Shown here one piece after another: positions 1-9,780 of a DNA stretch of 64,000 nt. The position numbers were made by a program, and so were the translations under genes. The DNA comes from Acidobacteriaceae bacterium (lineage in GTDB: Bacteria; Acidobacteriota; Terriglobia; Terriglobales; Acidobacteriaceae), in NCBI GenBank assembly GCA_025352065.1, contig JANXUC010000090.1:1-64000 (forward strand), given 5' to 3'. The stretch's first letter is position 1, and every line of letters begins with the position of its first letter. The notes below the pieces were generated by a model, which had not been told where the DNA came from, made no database searches, and saw nothing but the letters and a program-made list of their open reading frames with translations.

Positions 1-1
1 C

Positions 2-322
2 TCCTCCGGTTCATTGCATCTGACGCAGCCGGTGCAACTGAACGGAACGCAAATCCAGTCCGGCGATTACAAAGTGACCGGGGAAGGCACTGGCTCCGAT
101 GTGAACGTAAGCATCCTGAAGGGGAAAGATGTTGTGGCCAAGGCGCCTGCGCAAGTCAAAGAGCTTTCGAACAAGTTTGGTTCCGATGCGGCCCTACTGC
201 AAAAGCGCGACGGGGCAGCATCCGCACTGACGGGAATCCGTTTCGCCGGTAAGACGTTTGCGATTGAGTTCGCGGACGAAACCGCGGGAGCGGGCATGAA
301 GAGTGGAAGCAGCTCGAACTAA
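2..322 (+). CDS. Small exported-type protein, 5' end outside the window
   Basis: The reading frame is already open at the left edge, so the N-terminus, probably with a signal peptide, is missing; the TTG at 14 is not a convincing start. The visible part is about 107 residues. It has a beta-rich pattern (QPVQLNGTQIQSGDYKV near the start) and ends in a Ser-rich tail. Proteins of this kind, short and secreted with a repeated 'G.Y.V...G' pattern, are common in Acidobacteriota and have no assigned function. It converges on the large receptor gene, with a hairpin terminator between them. I do not recognise a named family. Confidence 0.6.
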   Translation, partial: SSGSLHLTQPVQLNGTQIQSGDYKVTGEGTGSDVNVSILKGKDVVAKAPAQVKELSNKFGSDAALLQKRDGAASALTGIRFAGKTFAIEFADETAGAGMKSGSSSN

Positions 323-347
323 ATTCCTGTTTCTGGAAAACGAAAAA

Positions 348-376
348 GCGGCCTGGAGACTTCATCTCCAGGCCGC
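348..376 (-). terminator. Intrinsic terminator of the minus-strand receptor gene
   Basis: Two perfectly complementary 12-base arms (348-359 and 365-376, GCGGCCTGGAGA and its complement) enclose a 5-base loop. Read on the minus strand, the stem is followed at once by five T residues (343-347). It lies between two convergent genes. On the plus strand only a weak T-rich run follows, so it best serves the receptor gene. Confidence 0.85.
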
Positions 377-396
377 TGGTATTTCCGGTTGACTTG

Positions 397-3300
397 CTAG
401 AACGAGTACCGCGCCTGAATCTGCATTTCGCGCGGTCTGCCGTCAATCTGGGTAAAGTTTGACCAGTTGGCAGGCGGAAGGGCGCCGCGCAGAGCAGGAT
501 CGCGCACGACACCGAATCCCGTCTTGCTGCCGTCAATCGCGTTGAACGACTGATGATTCGCCACGTTGAAAGCATCCAGCCGCAATTGCAGCTGATGGCC
601 TTCCTTCCACGGCATCTTGAAGGACTTGGCGATGCCAAAGTCCAAAGAGATGTAGTTCGGCAGGCGGAAGATATTGCGGGGACCCGTCTCGCCAGGATAG
701 GCGTTGCGGAAGCCCTGATAAATCGCAGTAAGGTCGCAGCCCTTGCCAAACAGCTTAGGTGTGCCGTTTGCCGGGTGGTCGGCGCAGGTATGCACCTTGG
801 TGGCCGGGCTCACGTTGGCTTGTGCATTCCAGTTCGTGGCCCAACGACCATCGTCGTACGGCGCCGTTTGAGGAATTCCGGTGTTCCAGCGGAACACGCT
901 GGACAACTGCCATCCACCCACGACGGCGTCCGCTAACGGATGATCGCTATTCATGAACGCGCGGCCTTTGCCGAAGGGCAATTCCCACACTCCGTTCGCA
1001 TTGATGGAATGTTTCGTATCGAAGTCGGAAGTGGCGTAATTATCACGTTGGCGAATTGGGTTTTCGATGAATGCCGTACCATAACCTGAGCCCGTTTGCA
1101 GACCAGAGGAGTCATCCAGCGAATGGGAGAAGGTGTAATTGAAATCCAGCGTGAGACCTTTCAAGCGCTGCCGCGCAGAGAAAGTGAAGGCGTTGTAGTT
1201 GGAGTTTCCAATCGTGCTCCACGCCGAGAGAGCTCCGTACTGCGGCCCCGAGAATTTGGTTGGCAGCCCGCCTGGGCTAAAGACTCCATAATCCATAAAA
1301 GCTTGCGTATCGGTCCAGTCATTGCCGGGGAAGACCGAGACGCAGTTAAAGGGTACTGTGCTCCCGTTTCCCCGGCTCTGCATGGCATAGAACGCCTGCG
1401 TGTTCGACCAAGCCGGGCTAAAGCCGGTGTTAACGCCCGAACAGTCGTTCGGGTCTGTGCCGGGGTAGCCCAGCGCACCGTTCAACAGCGACGCCATGCC
1501 AGCGGGAAAGAGGTTTTCGAAGTAGGGAATCGTTGCAATCTGGCTTGTATCGAGACCCTGCTGGCGTTGCTTTTCAAGGATTGTGCCTGCTTGATACCAG
1601 GTCATCCCGGTTTTTGGATCTCGTAGGTTGTTGAAAGAAGCAACGTCCCTGCGTGCGAGCAAGTGCTGCGCCTTGCGCCCGATGTACGAGGCAGAGAGCA
1701 CCAGCCCACCGCGCATCTGCCGCTCGTAAGTCATGTTCCAAACATATTCCTTGGGCGCGGTCAGGTGGGAGTCCACGGAGGTCTCAATGCGTTCTCCATA
1801 ATCCTGCGGCTGGGACAGTGGGAACGTTAGAGTCCCTGGTATTGGGAGATTCCCGAGAGCTTGGACGTTCTGCCCGAACGCCGTAAACAGCGGTGCGTAA
1901 CAAGGAGGCGCTGGGCACGTCCCATTACTGCCTGTCGTATCGAAGAAGTTGGCATTAATGTTTGCACTGGACGTAAACCCAAGCGTGTTGTTGAGATCAA
2001 AATCTACCGCTAGAGCTTGTCCATAGTAGTCGGTGGTGAGTGCGAACCCGCCGCGGAGGACTGATTTACCGCTAGCTCCCGCTGGCGACCAAGCGAATGC
2101 AAAGCGAGGCTGGAAATTCTTGTAATCCCAGTCGTACAAAGGCTTGCCGTGGTTGGCTGGACCCGAAAGGTTGACCACAATCGGCTCTGTGTCGTTTTGC
2201 CCGTTGGCAGCCGCTGTCAGCCGATTCGCAAAATAGGTGCTGAGAGGAACGACAGGTCGAACTTCATATCCCTTCTTCTCGTACACAGGACGCTCAAGAG
2301 CATAACGCATCCCAAAAGTGAGGGTTAGATTCGGGCGCGCCTTCCAAGAGTCCTGAATGTAGAAATCGGAAGCTTGGGTGGCGAAATTACGAATCGAGGG
2401 CGTTCCGGATGGGACGATAGTGCCGTCCTTAGCGAACGTAAAGTTGGCGTTATACTGGTTGAGGCGTCCGATGAGCGCCGTGGCTGCGCTCTGTACTTCG
2501 GAAGTGGAGCTAAGGAGGCCACCGGATCCCGGAAGACCAGGATTAGCATCCAAATAGGCTTGGAACGCCGACGATTCCCGCTCACCGCCACCCGCGTACC
2601 AGGAAGGGTTGGTGGTGCCAAAATCGAAGGCATTGGCAAAGCTTACTCGGGAATTGCTAATGGTACGGATATTCGTTCCAAACTGAATACTGTGGTTCTT
2701 ATGGATCCAGGAAACATCGTCCGTAATGTTTTGTACCGGCGTAACGCGGCTCAATGAATGAGTTTCGTTGTTGGGTTGGAAAACAAAGCGGAAGTTAATG
2801 TCGTTCCCGGTGCTGTCGCCGCCTTCGGTAAAGGCCTGCCGCGTCAATCCGTAGCGGAAGTTATTGACCCAGTTCTGGCCAATCGTCCAAGTGTGGCCCA
2901 CTGCCAAGCCCCATGGATGGCTCCACGTTTGGGGAGCTTTTGTGTCGGGGAAGTAGGGCTCCTGAGACTGCTTGTCGCTCTGTACGATCAGCCGCGCCGA
3001 GACAGTTTGGTTCTTAGTTAAATTCAGGTCGAACTTGGCAACGTGCGCGTTTAAGTTGGTGGGTGTAGGCGCGTTGAACCGGAATCCGCCGGTATTTAGC
3101 CCGTCGCCCGCAGTTGTATCGTTGGTGGGGTATTTCGAAATTGCATTCGCAAATACGGCCTGTGCAGCAGGGTTCAGGAACCCGGAGACGGGTTCAACGA
3201 CATTGGGGTAGGCCTGGGCCATCTGAGTGGCGTCCAAAGAAGCGATGGCCGTAGCACTGCAGGTTGGGTCGGTGCAGTACGAATAGTGGACGACGCCGGT

Positions 3301-4353
3301 GCCGAGAGTGCCAGAATTTAACGGATCCGGGGATTGTGCCAGCGGCACTACCCGGACCGCCGACTTGGACCGTCGTTCGCGGGTCCCTTCGAAGTTGTAA
3401 AAGAAGAAGAGCTTGTCCTTGATGATGGGTCCGCCGATGCCGCCGCTAAAAACGTGTCGGATCAAATTCTCTCGACCAACCCCGGCATGATTGTTAAACC
3501 AGTCATTCGCCTCCAACCCCTTCGGCCGATAGGTTTCGAAGGCGGACCCGTGTAAGGAGTTCGTGCCGGATCTGGTCACAAGGTTTACCTGCGAGCCCGC
3601 GGAACGGCCCTGGTTCGCATTTCCGTTTGCCGTGGTGACGCGAAATTCTTCAATCGCCTCCGAATTCAACCGGAGCACCGGGCCAGCTGTCAAATCTATA
3701 GAGCCCGATGAGAAACTGCCAATCACCAAAGTATTAATGTTTCCTGGCAGTGAGGTATTTGCACTCTGCGCGCTATTGATATCCACACCGTCGAGCGTGA
3801 CATTCGACTGGTCGGCTCGCGCTCCCGTGACGTAACCCTCCTTCGTGGCGCCAGGCTGCAATGTCAATAAGCTGCCTACGTCCTTGCCGTTCAGCGGCAA
3901 CTGGCTTATCTGCTCGAAGACAATATTATTGCCCAACGACGCATCCTGACTATTCACGAGGAACCCGGCGGTGGAGGCCTGGACTTCGATGACCTCGCTG
4001 GCAGCGCCGACTTCCAACTGAACGTTCGTTTCCGAGGGTTTGCCGATTAGAGCACGAACGTCATTGACCGCCTGCTTCTTGAAGCCTTTCGTCACGACTT
4101 CGAGGCGATACTCGCCGGGGACAATCAAATCAAAGTTATAGCCGCCCGAGTCGGTGGTTTTCATGCTGCGCACGTTGCCGGTTGCCTGGTTGGTCAGAGT
4201 AACTTCAGCGCCAGCGACGAGGCGACCTTGGGGGTCGGTAATCGTGCCGTGCACATCGGACGTGCCGGTTTGGGCTGCCAGCGGCAAGGAGAACGCCAAG
4301 GACATCGTCAGGAACAATGCGACGAAAGCTACGAAGCGGTTGCTTGTGGTCAT
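397..4353 (-). CDS. Oar-like TonB-dependent receptor with carboxypeptidase-like regulatory domain
   Basis: This 1318-residue outer-membrane protein has a signal peptide (about 1-27, ending near LPLAAQ). A carboxypeptidase-regulatory-like beta sandwich follows at about 30-110 (GTITDPQGRLVAGAEVTLTN). Then comes a plug-like region at about 120-250 (LPLNGKDVGSLLTLQPG, TLDGVDINS) and a long beta-barrel. The last residue is Phe (ARYSF), the usual C-terminal signature of barrel proteins. In Acidobacteriota such receptors exist in many copies and are thought to import large substrates such as glycans or peptides, energised by TonB-ExbB-ExbD. No substrate-specific enzyme or inner-membrane permease is adjacent, so the substrate is unknown. 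The start is the ATG after GAGGGGG. Confidence 0.9.
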   Translation of the reverse strand: MTTSNRFVAFVALFLTMSLAFSLPLAAQTGTSDVHGTITDPQGRLVAGAEVTLTNQATGNVRSMKTTDSGGYNFDLIVPGEYRLEVVTKGFKKQAVNDVRALIGKPSETNVQLEVGAASEVIEVQASTAGFLVNSQDASLGNNIVFEQISQLPLNGKDVGSLLTLQPGATKEGYVTGARADQSNVTLDGVDINSAQSANTSLPGNINTLVIGSFSSGSIDLTAGPVLRLNSEAIEEFRVTTANGNANQGRSAGSQVNLVTRSGTNSLHGSAFETYRPKGLEANDWFNNHAGVGRENLIRHVFSGGIGGPIIKDKLFFFYNFEGTRERRSKSAVRVVPLAQSPDPLNSGTLGTGVVHYSYCTDPTCSATAIASLDATQMAQAYPNVVEPVSGFLNPAAQAVFANAISKYPTNDTTAGDGLNTGGFRFNAPTPTNLNAHVAKFDLNLTKNQTVSARLIVQSDKQSQEPYFPDTKAPQTWSHPWGLAVGHTWTIGQNWVNNFRYGLTRQAFTEGGDSTGNDINFRFVFQPNNETHSLSRVTPVQNITDDVSWIHKNHSIQFGTNIRTISNSRVSFANAFDFGTTNPSWYAGGGERESSAFQAYLDANPGLPGSGGLLSSTSEVQSAATALIGRLNQYNANFTFAKDGTIVPSGTPSIRNFATQASDFYIQDSWKARPNLTLTFGMRYALERPVYEKKGYEVRPVVPLSTYFANRLTAAANGQNDTEPIVVNLSGPANHGKPLYDWDYKNFQPRFAFAWSPAGASGKSVLRGGFALTTDYYGQALAVDFDLNNTLGFTSSANINANFFDTTGSNGTCPAPPCYAPLFTAFGQNVQALGNLPIPGTLTFPLSQPQDYGERIETSVDSHLTAPKEYVWNMTYERQMRGGLVLSASYIGRKAQHLLARRDVASFNNLRDPKTGMTWYQAGTILEKQRQQGLDTSQIATIPYFENLFPAGMASLLNGALGYPGTDPNDCSGVNTGFSPAWSNTQAFYAMQSRGNGSTVPFNCVSVFPGNDWTDTQAFMDYGVFSPGGLPTKFSGPQYGALSAWSTIGNSNYNAFTFSARQRLKGLTLDFNYTFSHSLDDSSGLQTGSGYGTAFIENPIRQRDNYATSDFDTKHSINANGVWELPFGKGRAFMNSDHPLADAVVGGWQLSSVFRWNTGIPQTAPYDDGRWATNWNAQANVSPATKVHTCADHPANGTPKLFGKGCDLTAIYQGFRNAYPGETGPRNIFRLPNYISLDFGIAKSFKMPWKEGHQLQLRLDAFNVANHQSFNAIDGSKTGFGVVRDPALRGALPPANWSNFTQIDGRPREMQIQARYSF

Positions 4354-4654
4354 TTTGCTGTATCCCCCTCAGTTGGAACCGAGAAATTTCGAACCAGGAA
4401 ATCGGATTGGTGAAAGATATTGCCATCCCGCAAAGGCTGCAGGAAACAATGTCATAGGCATTTACACTTCCAGAGTGTATTGTCCTTAGATTGATAACGT
4501 TAGGTCATGAACTGCTAGACAATATACAATACCCTGTAGTTTTTGTGAACAACCTATGGTTAATGGGAGGCATCAGAACGCCCACCACTTTTCTGGTGCG
4601 CTTTCTTCTGAGGCGCGGTCATGGCCTCCCAAGGCTCAGCTACACTGATTGCCG
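4354..4654. promoter_or_regulatory. Divergent spacer between receptor and selB
   Basis: About 300 bases without a gene. It holds the likely minus-strand promoter of the receptor gene (4521-4549) and a small palindrome at 4463-4479 (TACACT, 5-base spacer, AGTGTA) between that promoter and the gene. The palindrome could be an operator, but nothing else supports this. No RNA gene was recognised. Confidence 0.4.
4521..4549 (-). promoter_or_regulatory. Putative sigma-70 promoter of the receptor gene
   Basis: On the minus strand TTCACA (4544-4549) and TATATT (4521-4526) are separated by 17 bases, about 170 bases upstream of the receptor start. The -10 fits well and the -35 moderately. Confidence 0.45.
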
Positions 4655-6574
4655 ATGAATTCCGCACCTCCGATGAAGTCCGTGATTATAGGTACCGCCG
4701 GGCACATTGACCACGGCAAGACGGCACTGGTGCGAGCGCTGACGGGCATTGACGCGGATCGGCTGGAGGAAGAGAAGCGGCGCGGGATTACGATCGATCT
4801 GGGCTTTGCCCACCTTGACTTGATGGCACCGGATGGTACGCCTCTGCGCTTGGGCTTTGTGGATGTACCTGGGCATGAGCGCTTTGTTCGCAACATGTTA
4901 GCGGGGGTCGGCGGCATTGATCTGGTGCTGTTTGTGATCGCCGCGGATGAGTCGATTAAGCCGCAAACGCGGGAACATTTTGATATCTGCCAATTATTGG
5001 CGGTGCAGCGCGGAATTACCGTGTTGACCAAAGTGGATTTGGTCGACCAGGAAACGCTTGGAGTGGTGAAGATGGAAGTGGAGGATTTTCTGCGCGGGTC
5101 GTTCTTGGACACCAACCGCGCGCCGATTGTTTGTGTGAGTGCGAAAACCGGCGCGGGAATCGCCGAATTGAAGCAGGTTATCGTTGAGCAAGCGGTCTCG
5201 GCGAATGCGCGAGATTCCGCTGCGCTGCCAAGGTTGCCCATCGACCGCGTTTTTACGATGAAGGGTTTTGGGACGGTGGTTACGGGCACGCTGCTGGCGG
5301 GAGCTGTTCGGAAAGAAGATGAGCTGGAAGTGTATCCGTCGGGTCAGCGTGTGCGCGTGCGTGGCGTGCAGGTTCATGAAGTCTCCGCGGATCTGGCTAC
5401 TGCAGGGCAACGGACTGCGCTGAATTTAGCTGGCGTCGATCCTAGCGACCTCGCACGTGGCATGACGTTGGGGCCGGTCGCAGCTTTGCAAGCGACTGAT
5501 CGAGTTCATGTTTCGCTTACGCTGCTGTCATCTGCCAAACCGCTGAAGGATCGAGCGCGCGTACATCTGCATTCGCAGACCATGGAAACAATTGCGGAAA
5601 TTGTTCTATTACGAGAAGCCAAAGCATCGGCGGGCGGGCAGGTGTTCGTGCGGCTGCGTTTGGCGGACAAGGCGTTGCTGCTTCCCGGCGACCGCTTTAT
5701 TGTGCGTCAGTTTTCGCCTGTGGTGACGATTGGCGGAGGCGTTGTGTTGGATGCCGCGCCCGTTCCAAAAGAAAAGAAAGGAATTCTGAAAGCATTTCTC
5801 GAGACTCTGAGCCAAGGTGAACCCGGAGCGATTTTGAAAGCGCGTATCGTGAGACGGTCTCATCGGGGGCTATCCATTGCGCAGGCTGTTACAGAAACCG
5901 GTTGGCGACGGGAGTTCATCGAAATCGCTCTGGCGAGTGCAATTCGCGATGGGAGTGCGGTTCGGATTGGCAGCCAGTTTGTCTTGGCGAACGGCATAGC
6001 CGTGTTGAGTGCCTCGGCCATGCGCGTGGCCGGGGATTTTCAGAAACAGAATCCCCTCGCTGGCGGAATGGGCAAGGAACAGCTGCGTGAAAACTTGCAT
6101 GCGTCGCCTGAAATCTTTGCCTACGTTTTGGAGCAGTTGGTGAGGGAGAGGAAGCTCGCGGTTTCCGGTGAGATGGTGCATCCGCCCGGGCAGGGGATTG
6201 TTCTGAAAGATGAAGAAGCAGCCTCCAAGGAAATCATAGAATCTGCGTTTGCCACTGCTGGACTCAAGGTTCCCGCGTTAAGCGATGTGCTGGGAGGGTT
6301 GAAGATTGATCGGGTTCGAGCGCAGAAGCTCGTAACTCTGCTGCTGCGCGATAAGATCCTGATTAAGGTGTCGGACGAGTTAGTGTTTCATCGCGATGCG
6401 CTAGCAAGTCTTCGCAGCAAGATCGCGGCGCACAAACTAAAATCGTCACAAATCGATGTAGCGGTCTTCAAAGACTTGGCGGGTGTCTCGCGAAAATATG
6501 CCATTCCGCTGTTGGAATATTTTGATCGTGAGCGAGTCACGCGTCGCGACGGAGACACGCGCGTAATTCTGTAG
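4655..6574 (+). CDS. selB: Selenocysteine-specific elongation factor SelB
   Basis: SelB is a translation GTPase that brings Sec-tRNA(Sec) to UGA codons marked by a SECIS element. The N-terminal G domain is clear: GHIDHGKT (G1), [12 protein letters not shown] (switch I) and DVPGHERF (G3). EF-Tu-like beta-barrel domains follow ([13 protein letters not shown]), and the last roughly 250 residues look like the winged-helix repeats that bind SECIS RNA. At about 639 residues the length is normal. Starts at 4655 (MNSAPPM) and 4673 ([10 protein letters not shown]) are both possible; family members usually begin just before [13 protein letters not shown], so 4673 may be correct. selA, selD and the tRNA(Sec) gene are not in this window. 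Confidence 0.95.
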   Translation: MNSAPPMKSVIIGTAGHIDHGKTALVRALTGIDADRLEEEKRRGITIDLGFAHLDLMAPDGTPLRLGFVDVPGHERFVRNMLAGVGGIDLVLFVIAADESIKPQTREHFDICQLLAVQRGITVLTKVDLVDQETLGVVKMEVEDFLRGSFLDTNRAPIVCVSAKTGAGIAELKQVIVEQAVSANARDSAALPRLPIDRVFTMKGFGTVVTGTLLAGAVRKEDELEVYPSGQRVRVRGVQVHEVSADLATAGQRTALNLAGVDPSDLARGMTLGPVAALQATDRVHVSLTLLSSAKPLKDRARVHLHSQTMETIAEIVLLREAKASAGGQVFVRLRLADKALLLPGDRFIVRQFSPVVTIGGGVVLDAAPVPKEKKGILKAFLETLSQGEPGAILKARIVRRSHRGLSIAQAVTETGWRREFIEIALASAIRDGSAVRIGSQFVLANGIAVLSASAMRVAGDFQKQNPLAGGMGKEQLRENLHASPEIFAYVLEQLVRERKLAVSGEMVHPPGQGIVLKDEEAASKEIIESAFATAGLKVPALSDVLGGLKIDRVRAQKLVTLLLRDKILIKVSDELVFHRDALASLRSKIAAHKLKSSQIDVAVFKDLAGVSRKYAIPLLEYFDRERVTRRDGDTRVIL

Positions 6575-6685
6575 GAGGGCGCTCTGCTGTCGGCCCGCCC
6601 GGAACAACGCGAACACAGCCTGCGGTGCGCTCAGGCCAATGAATTCGTATAATGAGCTTCGCAGTATTTTGCTCTCACCCTCTTA

Positions 6686-8032
6686 GTGTCTTCACCCATC
6701 ACAATCATCGGCGCTGGTTTAGCTGGTTCGGAGGCGGCGTGGCAGTGTGCGCTGCGAGGTGTTCCGGTGATTCTGTACGAAATGCGTCCCGTACGCTCGA
6801 CACCGGCGCATCAAACACAGGATTTTGCCGAGCTTGTGTGTTCCAACTCACTAAAATCGACGAGCGAATACACTGCGCCGTGGTTGTTGAAGGAAGAAAT
6901 GCGGCGGGCCGGATCGTTGCTGTTGGAGATTGCGGAGGAGTGTTCTGTGCCAGCTGGCCATGCGCTGGCTGTGGACCGCGTGGCGTTTTCGGAGAAAGTC
7001 ACGCGGGTGCTTGAGCAAGAGCCGCTGATCGCAATCCGGCGGGAAGAGGTAGCGCGGATTGATTCCAGCCAGCTTGTGATTGTGGCGACGGGTCCGTTGA
7101 CGTCCGACGCGCTGGCGGCAGAGATTGCGCAGCTTACCGGGAGCTCGCGGTTATTTTTCTACGACTCGATCAGCCCAATTGTGGAGGCTGATTCTATTGA
7201 TCGGTCGAAAGTCTATATGGCGGCGCGGTATGACAAAGGCTCAGCCGACTACATTAATTGTCCGATGACGAAGGAAGAGTACGACTGCTTCTTGGATGCT
7301 CTGGTGACGGCGGAATCAGTGGAAGAGAAAGACTGGGAGAAGCGCAACTATTTTGAAGGCTGTCTTCCAATTGAAGAAATCGCACGGCGGGGACGGGATA
7401 CATTGCGTTTTGGTCCGATGAAGCCGGTAGGGCTGATTGATCCTCGAACCGGCAAGCGACCTTACGCTGTTGTGCAACTGCGGCAAGAAAATCTGCGGGC
7501 GGATTCCTACAATCTGGTTGGGTTCCAGAATCATTTGAAGTTTGGCGATCAGACACGCGTGCTGCGGCTCATTCCAGGGTTGGAACAGGCAAGATTCTTG
7601 CGCCACGGTCAGATTCACCGCAACACCTACATTAATGGGCCGGAGTTGTTGCAGCCTACTCTGCAAATGAAGCAGCATCCCAACGTGCTGTTTGGAGGGC
7701 AGATCTGCGGCGTGGAAGGTTACGTGGAATCGATTGCTACGGGGCTTCTCGCTGGCATACAGGCAGCCCGGATGGCTGTCGGAGAAGCACCCGTTGCCCC
7801 GCCCCGCCCGTCTGCGTTTGGATCGCTCTTGCATTACGTAACGCAAGCGGATCCCAAGAACTTTCAGCCCGCAAACATTACTTTCGACCTGCTACCGGCT
7901 TTGGAGCAGAAGATTCGGGACCGCAAAGAGCGTCACCAGAAGCAGTGCGAAATTGCGTTGCAGGAGTTTGACGCGTGGCTTGCATCAGTGGGAGTCACAA
8001 AGCCCATCGAAGCGCCAGCTGTGGCACACTAG
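6686..8032 (+). CDS. trmFO: tRNA (uracil-54-C5)-methyltransferase, folate- and FAD-dependent
   Basis: TrmFO makes ribothymidine at position 54 of tRNA using methylene-tetrahydrofolate and reduced FAD. The N-terminal dinucleotide-binding motif GAGLAGSEAA is present, followed by the family-typical YEMRP and AELVCSNSLKS, and later NTYINGPELL and FGGQICGVEGY. The protein is 448 residues, the usual length. The start is a GTG at 6686 (MSSPITIIGAG), with no family sequence upstream. It is downstream of selB on the same strand after about 110 bases, so two translation and tRNA genes sit together, but the spacing does not prove an operon. Confidence 0.96.
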   Translation: MSSPITIIGAGLAGSEAAWQCALRGVPVILYEMRPVRSTPAHQTQDFAELVCSNSLKSTSEYTAPWLLKEEMRRAGSLLLEIAEECSVPAGHALAVDRVAFSEKVTRVLEQEPLIAIRREEVARIDSSQLVIVATGPLTSDALAAEIAQLTGSSRLFFYDSISPIVEADSIDRSKVYMAARYDKGSADYINCPMTKEEYDCFLDALVTAESVEEKDWEKRNYFEGCLPIEEIARRGRDTLRFGPMKPVGLIDPRTGKRPYAVVQLRQENLRADSYNLVGFQNHLKFGDQTRVLRLIPGLEQARFLRHGQIHRNTYINGPELLQPTLQMKQHPNVLFGGQICGVEGYVESIATGLLAGIQAARMAVGEAPVAPPRPSAFGSLLHYVTQADPKNFQPANITFDLLPALEQKIRDRKERHQKQCEIALQEFDAWLASVGVTKPIEAPAVAH

Positions 8033-8082
8033 CGAAGTTAAGTTTTGTAGTTGCGCAAGTAAGAGTCTAGCCAGGAACCGCC

Positions 8083-9207
8083 GTGCCACAGCTTTCAGCT
8101 ATAGATGCCGTCTCGATTGCGCTGGAACACACTAAGCGACAGTTGTTTCGCCCGTTCCGGTGGGGACAGTGGCTGCGCTTGGCGCTGCTTGGATTCATGA
8201 CAGGCGAACTCAGCAGGAGGGGCGGTTGCAGCGGCAATTTCCCGACGTCTTTTCCGACGAATCCGCAGGACCAACAAGGGGGCGCCGACCAACTTCTCTC
8301 AGCACCGCATCTTGAACCGCAGATGGCCGCACACATCATGCTGCTCGCAGGTGTGGCGAGTCTCGTGATCTGCGTGTTTGCTTTGGCCTGGATGTATGTC
8401 GGAAGCGTGTATCGTTTCATCCTTATCGAATCCATTATTACGAAGAAAGTAAACTTGCTTGCGGGCTGGCAGAAGTGGCATGCCACGGGGCGGCGGTTTT
8501 TCCTATGGCGGCTTGTCTACCAATTTGCCATCGGATTTTTCGCGGTCATCTTGATTGGAATTCCGCTCGGGATTGCCGCTGTGTTGGGCTGGCTCAAGGA
8601 TCCACATGCCCCCATGCTGCCGCTCGTATTTGGGGGAATCATTCTGTTCTTCCTGCTGTTGATCTTCTTATTGGGAGCGGCCGTTGTCTGGCTTTTGGGT
8701 CAGGATTTTGTGGCACCAATTATGGCGTTGGAGAATCTTGATTTCGCGGACAGCTGGAGCCGTTTGTTCGCGATGATGAAGAACGACAAGGGCAGCTATG
8801 CCGGATACGCAGGCATGAAGATTGTGCTGGCGATCGCAGCGGGAATCTTGTTTGGGATCCTGATTTTTTTCGCGATATTGGCGGTGCTTATGCCGATTGG
8901 AGGATTTGGCCTAGTGGCTGTGCTGACAGGCAAGGCGGCAGGGCTGACTTGGAACCCCGTCACTGTAACCTTGGCGGTTTTGGCGGGAACATTCGCTTTC
9001 GCGCTGATCATGTTTCTTAGTTCCATGCTAAGCGTTCCGGCTACAGTCAATTTTCCGGCGTATTCCATTTATTTCTTTGCGGCGCGTTATCCGAAGTTGG
9101 CTGCGTGGCTATACCCCGCTCCGCCAGTGCCGGCTGTTCCACCACCGCCTGTTGTTGAGCCTCCAACTGTGCATCCGCCGCCATTGGGGCCGGCGCCGAT
9201 CACCTAG
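8083..9207 (+). CDS. Multi-pass membrane protein with proline-rich C-terminus
   Basis: This 374-residue protein starts at GTG (MPQLSAIDAV). It has an amphipathic N-terminus and about six hydrophobic segments: one near residues 30-45, one near 85-110, two between 145 and 215, and two between 245 and 325. The end is proline-rich (PPVPAVPPPPVVEPP). Similar proteins with a 'SAIDAVSIALEHTKRQLF' type beginning occur in Acidobacteriota without known function. It is followed after about 115 bases by an ExbD-like gene, so a shared envelope role is possible but not shown. Confidence 0.75.
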   Translation: MPQLSAIDAVSIALEHTKRQLFRPFRWGQWLRLALLGFMTGELSRRGGCSGNFPTSFPTNPQDQQGGADQLLSAPHLEPQMAAHIMLLAGVASLVICVFALAWMYVGSVYRFILIESIITKKVNLLAGWQKWHATGRRFFLWRLVYQFAIGFFAVILIGIPLGIAAVLGWLKDPHAPMLPLVFGGIILFFLLLIFLLGAAVVWLLGQDFVAPIMALENLDFADSWSRLFAMMKNDKGSYAGYAGMKIVLAIAAGILFGILIFFAILAVLMPIGGFGLVAVLTGKAAGLTWNPVTVTLAVLAGTFAFALIMFLSSMLSVPATVNFPAYSIYFFAARYPKLAAWLYPAPPVPAVPPPPVVEPPTVHPPPLGPAPIT

Positions 9208-9324
9208 GGAACATTCAGCTTATTTTGCATTCTGCAATCTCATAGTTCGTTGCTGTGGAACATCGTCGCCGGGATAGGTGTCTATGTACCTGAGCGGACA
9301 ACTCAGGGCTTCCGGGGGACTTTC

Positions 9325-9780
9325 ATGGCGGGTTCGATGGCAGGCGGAGGCAAATTGTCTCCGGAGATGAACGTGACTCCGTTGATCGACGTGCTTTTAG
9401 TGCTTCTTGTGATTTTCATGGTTGTCCTCCCAACCATGCCGCCCAATGGATTGAAAACGCAGATTCCTCAGTCTCAACAAAAGCAGTCCCAAGCGGATCC
9501 AGAGAAGGCAATCGTAGTGCAGGTGTTCTCACGCGGTATTGAACCGGCTGTGCTGAAGATCAATCAGGAGAATGTAAGTTGGCAGGATTTGTCGGGCAGG
9601 TTGCGCGAAATCTTTAAGACGCGGTTTGAACGCGTTGTGTTTGTCCAAGGTGACGACGAGTTGGATTTTGAAGTGATTGCCCACGTGATTGACTTAGCGC
9701 ACACCGCAGGGATCGACCATATTTGGACTGATGACCAAGGGGCAGGCCAAGTAGGGGCTACTCTTTACCGCGGCTTTTGA
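9325..9780 (+). CDS. ExbD/TolR-family proton-channel subunit
   Basis: ExbD/TolR proteins couple proton flow across the inner membrane to TonB or Tol work. The single N-terminal membrane helix carries the family motif NVTPLIDVLLVLLVIFMV, including the conserved Asp. A periplasmic domain follows (VFVQGDDELDFEVIAHVID). The chosen ATG (MAGSMAGGGK) is preceded by GGGGG at a proper distance and gives 151 residues; an upstream TTG or GTG would add an unlikely 25 residues. No exbB/tolQ or tonB lies nearby. The 3' end overlaps the convergent der gene by about 20 bases. Confidence 0.88.
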   Translation: MAGSMAGGGKLSPEMNVTPLIDVLLVLLVIFMVVLPTMPPNGLKTQIPQSQQKQSQADPEKAIVVQVFSRGIEPAVLKINQENVSWQDLSGRLREIFKTRFERVVFVQGDDELDFEVIAHVIDLAHTAGIDHIWTDDQGAGQVGATLYRGF

